Part shown: positions 33,401-45,099 of the stretch, in pieces
Layout of the letters: each line of letters begins with the position of its first letter
Position numbering within the stretch: position 1 is the first letter of the stretch
Source: Pterois miles
Lineage: Eukaryota; Chordata; Actinopteri; Perciformes; Scorpaenidae
Assembly: GCA_947000775.1 (NCBI GenBank)
Contig: CAMQGK010000149.1
Coordinates: forward strand, 167,001 to 231,000
Length of the DNA: 64,000 nucleotides
Direction: 5' to 3'
Position numbers and translations under genes: made by a program
Notes under the pieces: generated by a model
What the model was told of the DNA's origin: nothing
Database searches by the model: none
Seen by the model: only the letters and a program-made list of their open reading frames with translations

Positions 33401-36400
33401 GTGAATGTAAGTGTTGGTACATATGAACCGTTGCTCATGACTGTAACAATATGAATGTACAGAATGTGAGAGTCGTTGTTCACTATTGTACCATAGGTGT
33501 TAAAGGCGGTGAACCTGCTGACAGGCCAGCAGAGATGAAGGGTGAGGATGAGGAGCAGGGTGGCCCTGAAGAAGACTCTTCTCTTCTGGAGGGTGCACAT
33601 CCAGATCAGGAGTTCAGCCTGTCCGAGGTCATAGAGCTCACCGCCAACGCCATCCCTAATGGTACGTAACGATGGAGCGCCGTTCACACCTCTCTTCCTG
33701 TCCGCTCACACTTCCTTTAATATATGAGCAGACGCTTCATGGTAAAGGAACAATGCAAAGCATGTGCTGTTATTATGCAGTAATAGGTTAATATACCAAC
33801 ATGTTCATTTGTTACTATGGGATTAGTAGTATTACCAGAACTAGTATTATATCCATGTACCTATTCCAGATATTTATCGTATTTACAGTAGGCTACTACA
33901 AAAACATCTCAGAAATGGGGACTATCATTTTTTGTCAAATATGTGATAGAATAGCATTAAATATATTATATTAACAAATGATATTAACAACAGTGAATGT
34001 TGATATATATATTTTTAATCTAATAAAAATTGTAAATGTTTTATCTTGGCATTACTACGTTTACCTGTCATAGTAACTTATCATACTTTTTATTATAATT
34101 ATTATTATTTTTCTTTAATTTTTTTGTTGCAGATATTACATTTTAATTATATTATCAGCTTTACCGTAAAAGGACAACTGAACCATTTGGTAGAGCATGA
34201 TTTTAGAAAATGATTTGACCCTCATTACACTTTTTTTATTGCGTGTTGAGTTATTCATCTTAATTCTGTTAGTTATGGGAAACTATGATATGACAAACAT
34301 TTTCATGTTGCACAGTAAGATTTGAACCTTGACTGTAGCTTCTGCCAAACTGGGAATGAAACATCGTTTTTTAAGTTACAAGTCTTATAATGATCCTGTT
34401 TTTGATGCATTAATTATTAATTATTATTATTATGAATAGATGAATGTGTATGAACAGAACTTTCCCTGCCTCATGTACTAAGTGCTTGTGTCCCCACAGA
34501 CTCTGGAGTATGTGAAGGTTTGGTGTTGACCAGCGACTCGGAGAGCGAGATCTTCTGTGACTCTGTGGATTCAGTGGAGCAACTTGGCAACATCAAGGTA
34601 CGACTCGCTGACATGGTGCGACGGGTGGATGCAGCACGTGTGGCGAAATACAGAGAATCATACGCAGTACGGCTACTGGAGCCACTCTGGGGAAACTTCC
34701 ACTGTATCCAAGTAAGACTTGATGATAATAAGACTCTCCGTCCACAGATTCCAGTTGTGAGGACCAATGGGTTTCACAACGGCCACGTGTCCTTGGACTC
34801 GTCTCCCGTTCAGAGCCAGGTCCGTCAGGTGGGAGCTGGTCAAGGTGGAGAGGGGGCGGAGGATGGAAAGGGTCAGGGCCCCGGCAGGAGGAGTCGAGAC
34901 CCCGGACGGGAAGGTTCCCACCACAGCTGGAGAGAACGTAAGCTGCTGCAGTATGGAAGTGTTCAGTACTGGAACCAAGTAAATATACTTTATGAGATAA
35001 GTTAACTATTAAAACTCAAGTCACTGTTTGATTCATTTTCATGATAACAGAGTTTCATCTTCATTTCTCACAGTGTACAATGTCTGATCCTCACAGTACA
35101 CCACAGTCTAGTGCGTCACGCCGGTCCAGTTGTGACATGCAGGGACATGAAGTTTAACTGAAAAGTCTGACATATTGAATTCAGCATGAATATTATTCGT
35201 GTCCAAACATTCCAGCTTTATGGCAGAACCTCCACAGATGGTTGTCACATCGTTTAAAACTGTTAAATAAATATTCAATATCTTATTCCTATTTCAGATA
35301 TTTTGAGGAATAATTTGTATGTCTTAAAAATTCTCATTTAGACATTTGAAAGTTGAAAAATGACGTTTGGACCTTTGAAAAAGGACAGTTAATTAAATTT
35401 CTAATATGAAATGTAAATGAAGTCCTGTAAAACTAAAGGCTGTTACACACTGGGAGTGTGACAAAGAAACAACAAGAAAATGCAAAATACTCGCCTGCAA
35501 ATATTATAGATCTCGGGCTTTTATTGTGAAAGGGAAGAGTGGAAGGAGTGGATCTGGTCTGGCTGTCTTTGTGACGGGTAAGGCAAGTCTGCCGTCCTGG
35601 TTCCGACTACAGAGCCTCCATGTTGTTGTTTCAGCTGCAGCTCAGCCTGTCCCACACAACATGACTGGCTGATGTCTTTATTCGCGGTGCGATAACTCAG
35701 AATGTCGACTTCGCTCTGGGGAAGAAAAAAAAAAAACGTAGCTTTTTCTGCACGTGGTATTCATGGTTTCATGACAAAAAAATAACAGTGTGAAAAAATG
35801 TATAGATATGTGAATTAATTGCATGGAAATAACGCTGTTGGCATGTAGCGGCTTAAAGACTATTATTATTAATATAATAATGAGTTGAGTTTGAATAATT
35901 TTTTTAATTACAAATTTGTTTAGATATTTTTTATACTATATTTTTTTATATATTTTGTACAATTTATTCATATGGTAATTTATTTAATATTGAACACTTG
36001 GGGGTAAGTTTTGGCATGACAGCAGTGCCTCCCTTCACACTTCCTGTGACTGTATGTACTGTTAGCCTGCTAGATGGAGGCTCTGATCACCTGTCGCGGT
36101 CTGTAGGTGGTGTTCCTCAGGGCAGTCCGAGGTGGGGGGCCCCTGGCGGCGGCGGAGGGGCCGGACGAGGAGGAGGGGACGGTTCGGAGGGCGGGGCCGA
36201 GAGGCTGCACGATGCCCAGCTCCAGCAGCAGATCATCCTGGCTCTCCGGAGGCTCAGAGAGGACATGAGGAGTGTGATGGACCGGCTGGAGGTGGTGGAG
36301 AGGCTCGCTGCCACGCATGTAAGCACCAATATGACTTTGTTCACAGTGTTAGATTCTTACAGGGAGAAAAGAAGTGGTGTTTAATGTTAGCGTAGACGGT

Positions 36401-38207
36401 GAATTTTTACTTCTGCTTCATTACGGAGCCCTCATAGAAATTCAAAAAGCTCAGCTCACCTGACCAAAGTGAAACTGAACTGGCTAACTCATTTTACAGT
36501 GTTGCTAGAGGAGAAGAGCACAGAGGTGAAAATGTGAAGCAGGATGTCTGAGTCCAAAGTAGGTTAGCATTACGCTCTAGTTTTTCTTTGTCTGCAAATC
36601 CTATAAAGAGATTTAAACCAGCAATGTTAAAGTCCAGTTACAGACTGTGGTGCTCAGCTCCAATAAATGTTTAAAAAGATGTCACACATATATAGTTTCA
36701 TCTTTATCATCCTCCACCTTCTGTAATTTGAGGCCCATAGAGTTTCTGAGGACCACCTTCCCAAATAAAGGAGAAACTGGGCCATGAATATGTGTTCAGT
36801 TGTGAGCTGTAACGAGCCACGAAATACTCCGCTTGCCCTCACCCATCACTGCCTGCCATCATGAATCCAGAGTATTCAGGGTCATGTGTCCTCATCACAT
36901 GCTTTGGAGCGTTTACCAGGGAGGCATATGTGTCTGTAAAGTCAGAGGTCAAGGGACCCCTGTGAAAATGGCCATGCCAGTTTTTCCTCACCAAAATGCA
37001 ACGCTCTGAAGCTCGCTGCTGTTTGTGTGACAGGCTCAGAGCTCAGAGTGGAGGCCATGTCGACAGTGTGCAGCGACAGCCGCAAAACAGCAGGTAAGTC
37101 AGAAGAAGCAGCGCTGGGGCTCATTGTGAACACTAGTTACAGTTTCTTCTGGTTCTGCAGTCCAACACTTCACTGGTACCTCCAGCGTCAACTGAAGATA
37201 ATGGCTACCTTCCAAATCACATGCTGTTTCTTCTTACTTTTAGTACACACTGTAGCTGCCCTTACAAAGTATATACTGTTGCATGCAGTATGTGTATAAC
37301 TGGGACACACTACTTCCTCAGAACACTGCACATAACTAAATAGTACTAGAGAGTACGACGGTAGTAATAGTAGTACTAGTGTACTAAGGAATATGGTAGT
37401 ATGGGTATTGGCACACTAAATGGTATGGTAGTTTGGGTATTGGCACATTAAATGGTATGGTAGTTTGGGTATTGGCACACTAAATGGTATGGTAGTTTGG
37501 GTATTGGCACACTAAATGGTATGGTAGTTTGGGTATTGGCACCACACAAAGAGAGGGAGCACATAAATGGTATGGTAGTTTGGGTATTGGCACACTAAAT
37601 GGTATGGTAGTATGGGTATTGCACACTAAATGGTATGGTAGTTTGGGTATTGGCACACTAAATGGTATGGTAGTTTGGGTATTGGCACACTAAATGGTAT
37701 GGTAGTTTGGGTATTGGCACACTAAATGGTATGGTAGTTTGGGTATTGGCACACTAAATGGTATGGTAGTTTGGGTATTGGCACACTAAATGGTATGGTA
37801 GTTTGGGTATTGGCACACTAAATGGTATGGTAGTTTGGGTATTGGCACACTAAATGGTATGGTAGTTTGGGTATTGGCACACTAAATGGTATGGTAATGG
37901 AGGCATACATTGCCTTCAGACTACTGTATGTGAGGCGTCTATGTGCCGCTCATGGTCGCGGTAGCCGTTGGTTAGCTTCCACACACTGACTGCAGTGAAA
38001 GCCAGCTGTCAGGTGGTAACCCTCAGGTCCAGTAACTGGGCCGTTGGAGTTCTGTGACAGCTCCTGTTTGTCTCTCAGGAGGACAGGTGGTGGCTGTTTG
38101 ATGTGTCCGGTCAGACCGTCCTCCTCTTCCTGCTGTGGCCGTTCGTCGCTCAGGGTCTGGTCTACCTGCTGAGGAAAGCCCAGAGGAGAAGTCGCATATC
38201 CTCATGA
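27782..38207 (+). CDS. acbd4: Acyl-CoA-binding domain protein (acbd4), complete, 10 coding exons
   Basis: Member of the ACBD4/ACBD5 group, which binds long-chain acyl-CoA and links peroxisomes to the ER through VAP proteins. Exons join in phase to 423 residues. The ACB domain covers about 14-105 with LSFYSLYKQA, GFWDPVGRYKWDAW and AAYVDEMKKVA. An acidic FFAT-like motif, SDSESEIFCDSVD, spans about 206-218. A coiled coil lies at about 327-357 and a hydrophobic anchor, TVLLFLLWPFVAQGLVYLL, at 394-412 before a basic tail. This is the layout of a tail-anchored peroxisomal protein. ACBD5 is the alternative name; the adjacent plcd3 favours acbd4. The gene is divergent from plcd3. Confidence 0.9.
28530..28650 (+). 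CDS. acbd4: acbd4 coding exon 2 (ACB domain core)
   Basis: 121 nt. It encodes SYRPSYEVMLSFYSLYKQA then CTVPRPGFWDPVGRYKW, with the acyl-CoA-binding YKQA and GRYKW motifs. The final Trp codon is split across the intron. Confidence 0.96.
29940..30310 (+). repeat. Dispersed repeat family (copy B)
   Basis: Within acbd4 intron 2. Includes CCGCTGGGTGATGTTATGAA and AAATCTGCATTATTATGTAG, as in copies A and C. Confidence 0.7.
30401..30482. repeat. (TG)n abutting acbd4 exon 3 acceptor
   Basis: About 41 TG units running to 4 nt before the exon (TGTGTTAG then GGATGCC). There is no separate polypyrimidine tract. Confidence 0.97.
30487..30571 (+). CDS. acbd4: acbd4 coding exon 3 (ACB domain end)
   Basis: 85 nt. 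It encodes (W)DAWRRLGEMSRESAMAAY then VDEMKKVAQE, the last helix of the ACB domain. Donor GTACAGG. The acceptor follows a long TG repeat. Confidence 0.95.
31011..31131 (+). CDS. acbd4: acbd4 coding exon 4
   Basis: 121 nt, with acceptor GACTGTGCAG and donor GTCAGTG. It encodes VIDTMPMNEKTASLFHHFEP then LYLVIDDMPRPPESLFTPGG, matching the conserved segment after the ACB domain in ACBD4/5 (V-I-D-T, FEPLY, DMPRPPE). Confidence 0.94.
31440..31565. repeat. Partial MITE copy
   Basis: Contains TTTCAGGTGATTATAAC and ATTATATTCCATTTCT phrases that match the right end of the adjacent MITE (33018-33150). Confidence 0.6.
31591..33150. mobile_element. Dispersed fish MITE interrupted by a Tc1 element
   Basis: The left part (31591-31800) has GGTGCAGTGTAGGATTTAG and GGTTGCAGATTGCAACCAAC. 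The right part (33018-33150) continues without loss as CATCTAATGAAGGGCTCATT and ends near TGGCCCCTTA. Removing the Tc1 element and one TA joins the halves smoothly. Lies in acbd4 intron 4. Confidence 0.75.
31801..33017 (+). mobile_element. Tc1/mariner element, transposase dead
   Basis: 1217 bp flanked by TA (31799-31800 and 33018-33019). Terminal inverted repeats begin CACTATATTGCC on both sides. Inside, an HTH region (MSSLLNIPQSTVSGIITKWK, GRPRIMTKRGQ) and a DDE region (WRRVLWSDQSRFTI, FQHD-stop-APVHKA) remain in different frames with stops, so the transposase is a pseudogene. Confidence 0.9.
33497..33661 (+). CDS. acbd4: acbd4 coding exon 5
   Basis: 165 nt, with acceptor GTACCATAG (poor pyrimidine tract) and donor GTACGT. 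Acidic, low-complexity, with GEDEEQGGPEEDSSLLEGAH then FSLSEVIELTANAIPN. Phase is consistent on both sides. Confidence 0.85.
34500..34597 (+). CDS. acbd4: acbd4 coding exon 6 (FFAT-like motif)
   Basis: 98 nt, with acceptor GTGTCCCCACAG and donor GTACGAC. It encodes DSGVCEGLVLTSDSESEIFC then DSVDSVEQLGNIK. The acidic tract plus I-F-C-D-S-V-D corresponds to the VAP-binding FFAT-like motif of ACBD5 (Y-C-D-S-M-E in human). Confidence 0.92.
34748..34937 (+). CDS. acbd4: acbd4 coding exon 7
   Basis: 190 nt, with acceptor CCGTCCACAG and donor GTAAGC. It encodes IPVVRTNGFHNGHVSLDSSP followed by a Gly/Arg-rich disordered stretch ending in HHSWRE. An internal GTCCGT could act as an alternative donor. 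Confidence 0.82.
36107..36318 (+). CDS. acbd4: acbd4 coding exon 8 (Gly-rich, coiled coil)
   Basis: 212 nt, with acceptor CGGTCTGTAG and donor GTAAGC. A poly-Gly segment is followed by LHDAQLQQQIILALRRLRED then MRSVMDRLEVVERLAATH, a heptad-like coiled coil typical of ACBD5 before the anchor. Confidence 0.93.
37034..37093 (+). CDS. acbd4: acbd4 coding exon 9
   Basis: 60 nt, in phase 0, with acceptor TGTGTGACAG and donor GTAAGT. It encodes AQSSEWRPCRQCAATAAKQQ. Short, cysteine-containing linker before the membrane anchor, with little conservation that I can recognise. Confidence 0.78.
37400..37895. repeat. 32-bp minisatellite in acbd4 intron 9
   Basis: About fifteen units containing AAATGGTATGGTAGTTTGGG then TATTGGCACACT, nearly identical, interrupted once at about 37541-37565 by an unrelated ACAAAGAGAGGGAGC segment. 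Confidence 0.95.
38079..38207 (+). CDS. acbd4: acbd4 coding exon 10 (membrane anchor, stop)
   Basis: 129 nt including TGA, with acceptor TTGTCTCTCAG. It encodes EDRWWLFDVSGQ, then TVLLFLLWPFVAQGLVYLL and a basic tail RKAQRRSRISS. A single C-terminal transmembrane helix with a basic end is typical of PEX19-delivered peroxisomal tail anchors. Confidence 0.95.
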   Translation, partial: EDRWWLFDVSGQTVLLFLLWPFVAQGLVYLLRKAQRRSRISS

Positions 38208-38477
38208 GCCGACGAAGAAGACATTCAGCCGCTCACCTTTAGTACCACCATCGGCGCAGGAAGTTTGGTTTGTGTAGCAGAAAGGACGGATTCGTCCCTC
38301 ACGCTGAGCGGAGGGACAGACGCTGGTGGACTTGCTTGGACAGAGATGTGCCTGGTTGTGTTGACCACCTCAGGATCCACTACAGCACGTACATCTTTAT
38401 TAAATTCTTCAAGTGGAGTCAGCTGGCTGGTGTTGGGCAGCAGGAAGCAGAACATGTTATTGTCTTTACCAAACCTG

Positions 38478-38996
38478 AATAAATAGACTGATCATGAGCC
38501 TGAGATACTGATTAAACCTCAATTATTATATTACTCAAATTAGTGTGACGTGATGTACATTCACCATTTTGCTTTTACGTTTGGGTTTTGCTGCCATAAG
38601 ATTGTCTTTTGTAATATACAGAATGTTATCACTGTCAGACACAGTCTCCTCTTTGAGAAGACGTCAGTGTAGAGACGTAATAACGTCACTGTCCTCTAAT
38701 ACGGGACGAACATCTCTGTACTGGCTGAAATGACTCTGTGGCCACTCATCATGTCACTGGAATCTCCACTCGACCTCAGATTGTTTGTCAGCGTCTCTTT
38801 TGACTTAAAGTCTTACAATGAAAGTGTTTTCAGTGCTCTGGTGCTCCATCTCTGAGACGGCTAACTGTACATTAATTACATCTAATACACCTTCTGATCA
38901 CAGTAACACTTACTATGTATGTATTTTGTAGCTCCAGTACCAATGTTAACTTAATCAGGGTGTTTTGTTACCTGTGGAGAGTAATCAGATAATAAA
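38478..38996 (+). terminator. acbd4 candidate poly(A) signals
   Basis: AATAAA at 38478-38483 and again at 38991-38996, about 270 and 780 nt after the stop codon. Either could end the transcript. Confidence 0.55.
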
Positions 38997-39862
38997 GTAC
39001 ACTGAAATGACAAAAAACGTCTAATTGAGACTATTGTCACCAAATGATGGAAGACTGTTTTCAAAACTAGCCTATAATAAACAGTCATGTATTAAACAAA
39101 TGCATGAGTTCAAATTAAAATGTCTATTGAGTAGATGGTTGTGTTGTGTCGCGCGTTGAGAACACGAAGCCAGCAGTAAACTGGCCGGTTGTTAAATGAT
39201 GAGTAACCGAACATGTGATGATATCATGAATTTAATGCAAGGATGAATAAGCCGACATATACATGACTAATATAAATATAAAATACTTTAACATGCAGTA
39301 GGCAGAATATTTTTGGCATCATTGGGCCATAAATCCAATCTTATGCTGCATAAAAAATAGAGGTTATACATAAAAGGGTTGAAATGATCAAGTGTTAATG
39401 TTTCAGGGCCGTTTATCGTTTATAGCACATCTCCTGCTGCCTTTATGGTGTAATCAGTTTCAAGTCCCTCATGCTGTTTATTAAACGCACACAGAACTGG
39501 ATAAATACGCCACTTCATGAAATGAGATATGTAGAGGGTGTCGGTGGACACAGTCCACAGTGGTTCGGGAAATAGTCACAAAATGTAAGGTATTGACTCG
39601 TGTACATAGACATGAATTTTACTTTTTTTTCATGATGGTAAGCAAAACCATTTCATGTAAAACATAACTGTGAACCCGGAAGTATAGAGAGTGATTAATG
39701 CCACGTAGGGAGGTCGGGGAGGGTGAAAACCACCGGTGTTGAGTGTCCCATGTGAAACCACAAGTCAAAGTTGATTTACAGCCCTGTGACAAAGTATTTC
39801 CCCCTTCATAATTTCTTGTATTTGTCACACTTAAATGTTTCAGATCATCAGACAAATTTCAA

Positions 39863-40149
39863 TAATTCAAATCCGGCTTGGGGCTCTTCTGTGTGGAGTT
39901 GGGTTTTCTCCGGGTGCTCCGGCTTCCTCCCACAGTCCAAAGACATGCAGGTTAACTGATGAATCTAAATGTCCTGCAGGTGTGAATGTGAGCGTGAATG
40001 GTTGTCTGTCTCTATGTTGTCTGTCTCTATGTGTCCTCTGATGGACTAGCGACCTGTCCAGGTGAACCCGCCTTCACCCAATGCCAGCTGGGATCGGCTC
40101 CAGACCCCTGAGACCCCTAATGGGATAAGTGGTTGACGATGGATGGATG
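39863..40149 (+). mobile_element. Retroposon 3' end inserted in the Tc1 left repeat
   Basis: Contains GGTTTTCTCCGGGTGCTCCG, CACAGTCCAAAGACATGCAG and GCTGGGATCGGCTCCAGAC, ending in GATGGATGGATG. This is a very common fish LINE/SINE 3' sequence. The Tc1 subterminal repeat resumes straight after it (AGATAACCTGAGTAAATAG). Confidence 0.75.
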
Positions 40150-40320
40150 AACAAAGATAACCTGAGTAAATAGAAAATGCAGTTTTTAAATGATGATTTT
40201 ATTTGTTAAGGGAATAAAGCTATCCAAACCTCCCTGGTCCTGTGTGAAACAGTAATCGCCCTCCTCGTTAAATCTTGAATTAACACATTTTTTTGCAAAG
40301 CTGAGTTCAGTTTCAGCAGC

Positions 40321-40415
40321 TCCACCCAGACCTGATCACTGCCAGACCTGATCACTGCCAGACCTGATCACTGCCAGACCTGATCACTGCCAGACCTGAT
40401 CACTGCCAGACCTGC
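40321..40415. repeat. 16-bp tandem repeat inside the Tc1 relic
   Basis: Five units of AGACCTGATCACTGCC, a local expansion of sequence normally present once upstream of this Tc1 family's transposase. Confidence 0.93.
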
Positions 40416-40489
40416 TGGATCAATAAATCTCTTCAATAGAAGCTGTCTGACAGTGAAGGAGGCTGAAAGATCTCAGACAGCAGCACATC

Positions 40490-41390
40490 ATGCTGCGATC
40501 TGAAGAAATTCAAGAACAGATGAGAACCAGAGTCAGTGCCATTGATCAGTCTGGAAAGGGATCCAGATCCATTTCTAAGGCTCTGGGACTCCAGAGAACC
40601 GCGGTGAGAGCCGTTATCCACAGATGGAGGAACCCTGGAACAGTGGAGAACCTTCCCAGGAGAGGCCGGCCGACCTGAATGACTCCCAGAGCTCATCGAG
40701 GACTCATCCAGGAGGTCCCAACAGAACCAGAACCACATCTACAGACCTGCAGGCCTCACTGCCTCAGTTAAGGGCAGAGTCCAGGATTCAACCATAAGAC
40801 AGAGACCGGGCAACAACGGCATCATGGGAGAGATACAAGGAGAAAACCACCGCTGACCAATAACTACACAAAGACTCGTCTCCCATTGGTCTAAAACATC
40901 TGGATGGTCTGAAGACTTCTGGACCGACGAGACAAAGGTTGGACTTTATGAACGGTGAGCGTCCCGTTACATCTGGAGGAAAACTAGCAGCATTTCATAG
41001 AAACACCATCACAGCAACAGTCAGACATGGTGGTGGTGGTGTGGTGGTCTGGGTCTGCTCTGCTGCTCCAGGACCTGGACCACTAGCTGTAACTGATGGA
41101 ACCATGAAGATCCTGAAGGAGAACGTCCGGCCATCAGTTCCTGACCTCAAGCTCAAGACCACTTGGGTTCTGCAGCAGGACAATGATCCCAACACACCAG
41201 CCAGTCCACCTCTGAATGGCTTAAAGGAAACAAAATGGAGGTTCTGGAGCGGCCTAGTCCAAGTCCAGACTTCAGTCCGATTGAGAGGCTGTGACCTGAA
41301 CCAGGCCGTTCATGTTCAAACCCTCCAGTGTGGCTGAATTAAGACAACTGTGTAAAGCAGAGTGGGCCGACAGTCCTCCACAGAGATGTA
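40490..41390 (+). pseudogene. Tc1 transposase relic
   Basis: Begins MLRSEEIQEQMRTRV, then an HTH region (SRSISKALGLQRTAVRAVIH, LPRRGRPT). The DDE part includes GGGGVVVWVCSAAPGPGPLA and WVLQQDNDPNTPA, a decayed LQQDNDPKHTS motif. Frameshifts and stops break it into pieces. Confidence 0.88.
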
Positions 41391-41811
41391 GACTCATCTC
41401 CAGTTATCACAACGATTGATCTCAGTTGTTGCCTCCAACGGAGGAACAACCAGTTATTAGGTTTAGGGGGCAGTTACTGTTTCACATAGGGCCAGGTAGG
41501 TTTGGATGGTTTTTTACCCTAAATAAATGAAATCATCATTTAAAAACTGCATTTCCTATTTACTCAGCTTGTCTTTGTCTAATGTTAAAATTTGTTTAAT
41601 GATCTGAAACATTTCAGTGTGACAAATATGCTAAAATATACGAGGAGGAGCAGAAGTCTGGTTTTCTCTCAGAACACTTCGATTACAACATGCTGAAAGG
41701 TTATGAGGCTATTTTCTGCCCGGCGATGCCAAAGATGTCACCTACTGCAAGTTTAACTGTTATTCTACTGTTAACACACCATGACGTTATAATCAATAAT
41801 GGTTACTAATT

Positions 41812-41860
41812 AAGATAAGATAAGATGAACCTTTATTCATCCCCGGAGGGAAATTCAGGA
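41812..41860 (-). mobile_element. Retroposon tail, (TCTTA)n type
   Basis: Fourth copy of the tail block (CCTGAATTTCCCTCCGGGG sense end), between the two copies of the Tc1 right repeat. Confidence 0.6.
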
Positions 41861-43929
41861 TTATTAATAATAATTAATTATTAGTAATGCTATAATTGAT
41901 TGTTATTTAACAGTTTATTGTTGAGCACATTATAATATTTTATATACTGTATTAAATAGCTGTTAATGATTATGAGACATCCATCTAGAAATATAAAGCT
42001 GCAACTGATGATTATAATATCTTGTTAAATGGTCAATTAATACTTTGTAAAGCATCTATAAATATTATTTAGATAGTCAAGGTTTTTTACCCTAAATAAA
42101 TAAAATCATTTACAAACTGCATTTTCTATTTACTCAGCTTATCTTAGTCTAATATTAAAATTTGCTTGATGATCTGAAACATTTCAGTGTGACAAATATG
42201 CAAAAATATAGAAATCAGGAAGGAGGCAAATACTTTTTCACAGGGCTGCATTCGTCATGTAAATTCTGTACTGACGGGACTTCCAGAGTTATTTCAACAC
42301 AAACTCACAATCTTTCCTAAACCTAAGTAGATTTGGTTACAACACTTCTGGAGTTATTTAAACCCAAATTGTGATCTTTTCCTAAACCTAAGTAGTTTTG
42401 TTGCCTAACTCTAACCAAGTAAATATTTTTCCTAAGTTTTATTTTGAAAACACTGGGGCAAAAATTGACACATGCATCACATGCTGCTGGACATTTGAGG
42501 AAAAAGCACAAAAAATACATTGTTGAAAGTCGTGCTGAGCGTCATGAAAAAAAATCATATCTATGAACACAAATCAACTAGATTAAATTTTGTGACTATT
42601 TTACGGACTGTCGTGAGGCTGTTGGACATATTCTGATTTTAAAGTGCTTCTCCAGCAATTTATTGCTCTTCCATTCAGTTGGAAACTGAAAGTAAAAAAT
42701 GTTCAGTAGCAGAAGCTGAGATATCCCAACTGTTAGTCTGCTGTCAAGCCTCAAAAACACTGGATTCACATACTGCTGTGAAACCAGCGGTCTGTCTCTG
42801 CATACAGCTTTCTGTGATTATCGTGACACTGTGAGGTTAATTCACATATTTGAATCAAAAAACAAACAAACAAAACCCCTCTTCCAAAACAAATAATTTA
42901 ATATATTATGTATAATAATTATATACACAGGTTAACTTAACAAGGCTTTGTACAACTGTTACAAAATTGGTCCACGCACAGTCAGCCACGTACATAACGT
43001 ACATGCACAAGGGCACAGATAGAGGACAGACTAGTCTAGATATAGACTGAGTCTAGATATAGACTGAGTCTAGATATGAGCGAGACAAACATGGAAGACA
43101 GCGGTTGGCAGTACAGTTTGCTTCATCTCCATTTCATTTTTTTTTCTTCTATTCTTGACTTAACAGGAGCAAAAAGACCAAAAATGTGAAAATGCAAAAA
43201 TATCACTCAGGTAAGACTCTGTGGTTTTGGATTTAAGGACCTGCTCCCATGACAGTACTCTTAGTAACACTGATACAAAGGAAACCTGGAGCCCACTGAG
43301 TGCTTCTCTTCGGTTCTCTCTTGGCGCCATACTGCTGATAATGTAGAAAAACAGAATAATTTTGGCATCACTTCGTATAGCTGCCTTAAATACTTTACTC
43401 CTCTGATGAATACTCAAAGCTCTGGCCCTTTTCACCCAACATACTAGACACACAGGGAAGCACAATAGGCAGTGTTGAACACTTTTGCATATTTTTATAT
43501 GTCACTGACCCCATGCACCCATTTTTAGTCCATGGAAGCTTTGTCGTGATGCCCGAGTCCAGTCATCCAGAGACAGGGAGTTATTCTGCTCCCACCCATC
43601 ATGGAGGTCCGTGTAGATCCACAGGAGGCTTTGGAAGCGCTTGTAAAGGGCTGAGAAGTAAACTGAAGTGTGGTTTCCTCTGAACTGTGCTGTGTATATC
43701 TGATATTGTCAAAGACATTGTTAGTGGAAACCAGTAGGGAAGACACCGGCATGTACAGCACAGTCGGTTTGTAGTGAAACGCTGCAGAAGCGTTTGCTGG
43801 TTAGTCGTAGCAGCAGCTGGAATCCAGAGCTGAATTCAAATGTCTCATATGGCTTTCTCTCATTTCATGTTCCTTTTTAAAAACTCACAATTGAAGGGTT
43901 TCATTCCAAAACATTATTTTAGAAATACT

Positions 43930-44340
43930 GTTTATGTCAAAGGTCCTATGTGTAGGATCTGAAAACGCCGTACTTTGGCACCACCTAGTGGTTGTATCAA
44001 GAAAAGCACTGTAAAACATCACACCAGTTTTCACAGATTGTTTCAACAGAGCGCTACAGGAATGAGTCCTAAACCCGGATAGGAGTTAGCATTTTAGCAC
44101 TTCTGGTTCCCTCGTCTGCGAGTCAGTGGGTTTTATTGAATGGACTTTTAGTCAGATGCCTGAAATGAGGTCTGTGTTTAACACAAGCTGAAGAGATTCG
44201 TCAGCTTTTTACTTCTGGTGACTGCATTCATATTGCCACAGATCTTTTTTTATGCAGTAATCCAAACCCAATGGAGAAATCCCATTGGCTTTTAGCTGAG
44301 GGAAGCGGGGCGATGCTGACTTCCTGGTAAAATATGTCGT
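43930..44340 (+). repeat. Dispersed repeat, inverted relative to 7140-7520
   Basis: TTTAACACAAGCTGAAGAGA and related phrases match the copy in the plcd3 U12 intron in opposite orientation. Confidence 0.62.
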
Positions 44341-45099
44341 CCCTGGAGCACTCTGTTGTCTACAACAACTTCTTCAGCATGTTTGAAAGATGCTATAATC
44401 ACATGGCTAATGGTTGTTCATTAGGTTGGAAGGTTTTCTTATCATTTAAGATAGATTACTTCCCCAAAACACATCAACATATCATAAGCTTGAAAAGAAA
44501 ATCCTTCACATGCAGAGGTTTTCAAAGTGAGGTCTGGGGACCCACAGGGGTCCTCTGAGGGGATTCCAGGAGGGTCCCCAGCTAAAAGGGAAACCACTTA
44601 TTTTCACTATAATTCCATCTATAACTAACACAATGACTGTATGACTGTTTTAGTCGTTGATTTCATGCATTTTCTGTAATAAAACATCTAAAAGCACAAA
44701 TCCTGAAATGGGGTTCTGTGGTCTAAATTTGTGGTTTTAGGGTCCTTGATGTGAAAAAGTCTGGGATCCACTGGTTTAAGGAACAGGAGCATTGTTCTTG
44801 GACATTTAGTTGCGCTCAAAGCTTTTTACTTCTCCGTACGTCTCTTTTTTGATATTGAGGTCTGCGTTTATGACATCGTTTTCTCTCACAGATTCCGCTT
44901 TGTTCTGCCACAGAGCTGAATACACTCAGTGAACTGTCATATTAACATGGAAAGTTAACTTTCAAAGGCCTGGTCATACCAGCATTAAAAAACATTTGCA
45001 GCAAAACCCATTTATTTCGATGGAGTTGTCGCGATCAGTGCGGGTGAAGTAAATCCTTGAAACTTCATTATTTGAATTCGTTGAATCAGAAATGGAGGA

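Larger units (their letters stand above)
39779..42248 (+). mobile_element. Second Tc1-like element, degenerate, with nested repeats
   Basis: Starts CAGCCCTGTGACAAAGTATT after TA and ends with the complement (AAATACTTTTTCACAGGGCTG read in two parts) at 42248. Long subterminal repeats (AAATGTTTCAGATCATCA) occur at both ends. A retroposon interrupts the left repeat at about 39863-40149. The right repeat is present twice, at about 41490-41640 and 42080-42248, with about 430 bases of other DNA between. Confidence 0.8.

Noticed and set aside
33080..33687. Minus-strand open frames of about 100 codons overlapping acbd4 exon 5
   Set aside because: They overlap MITE sequence and the antisense of a real exon, with no recognisable product.
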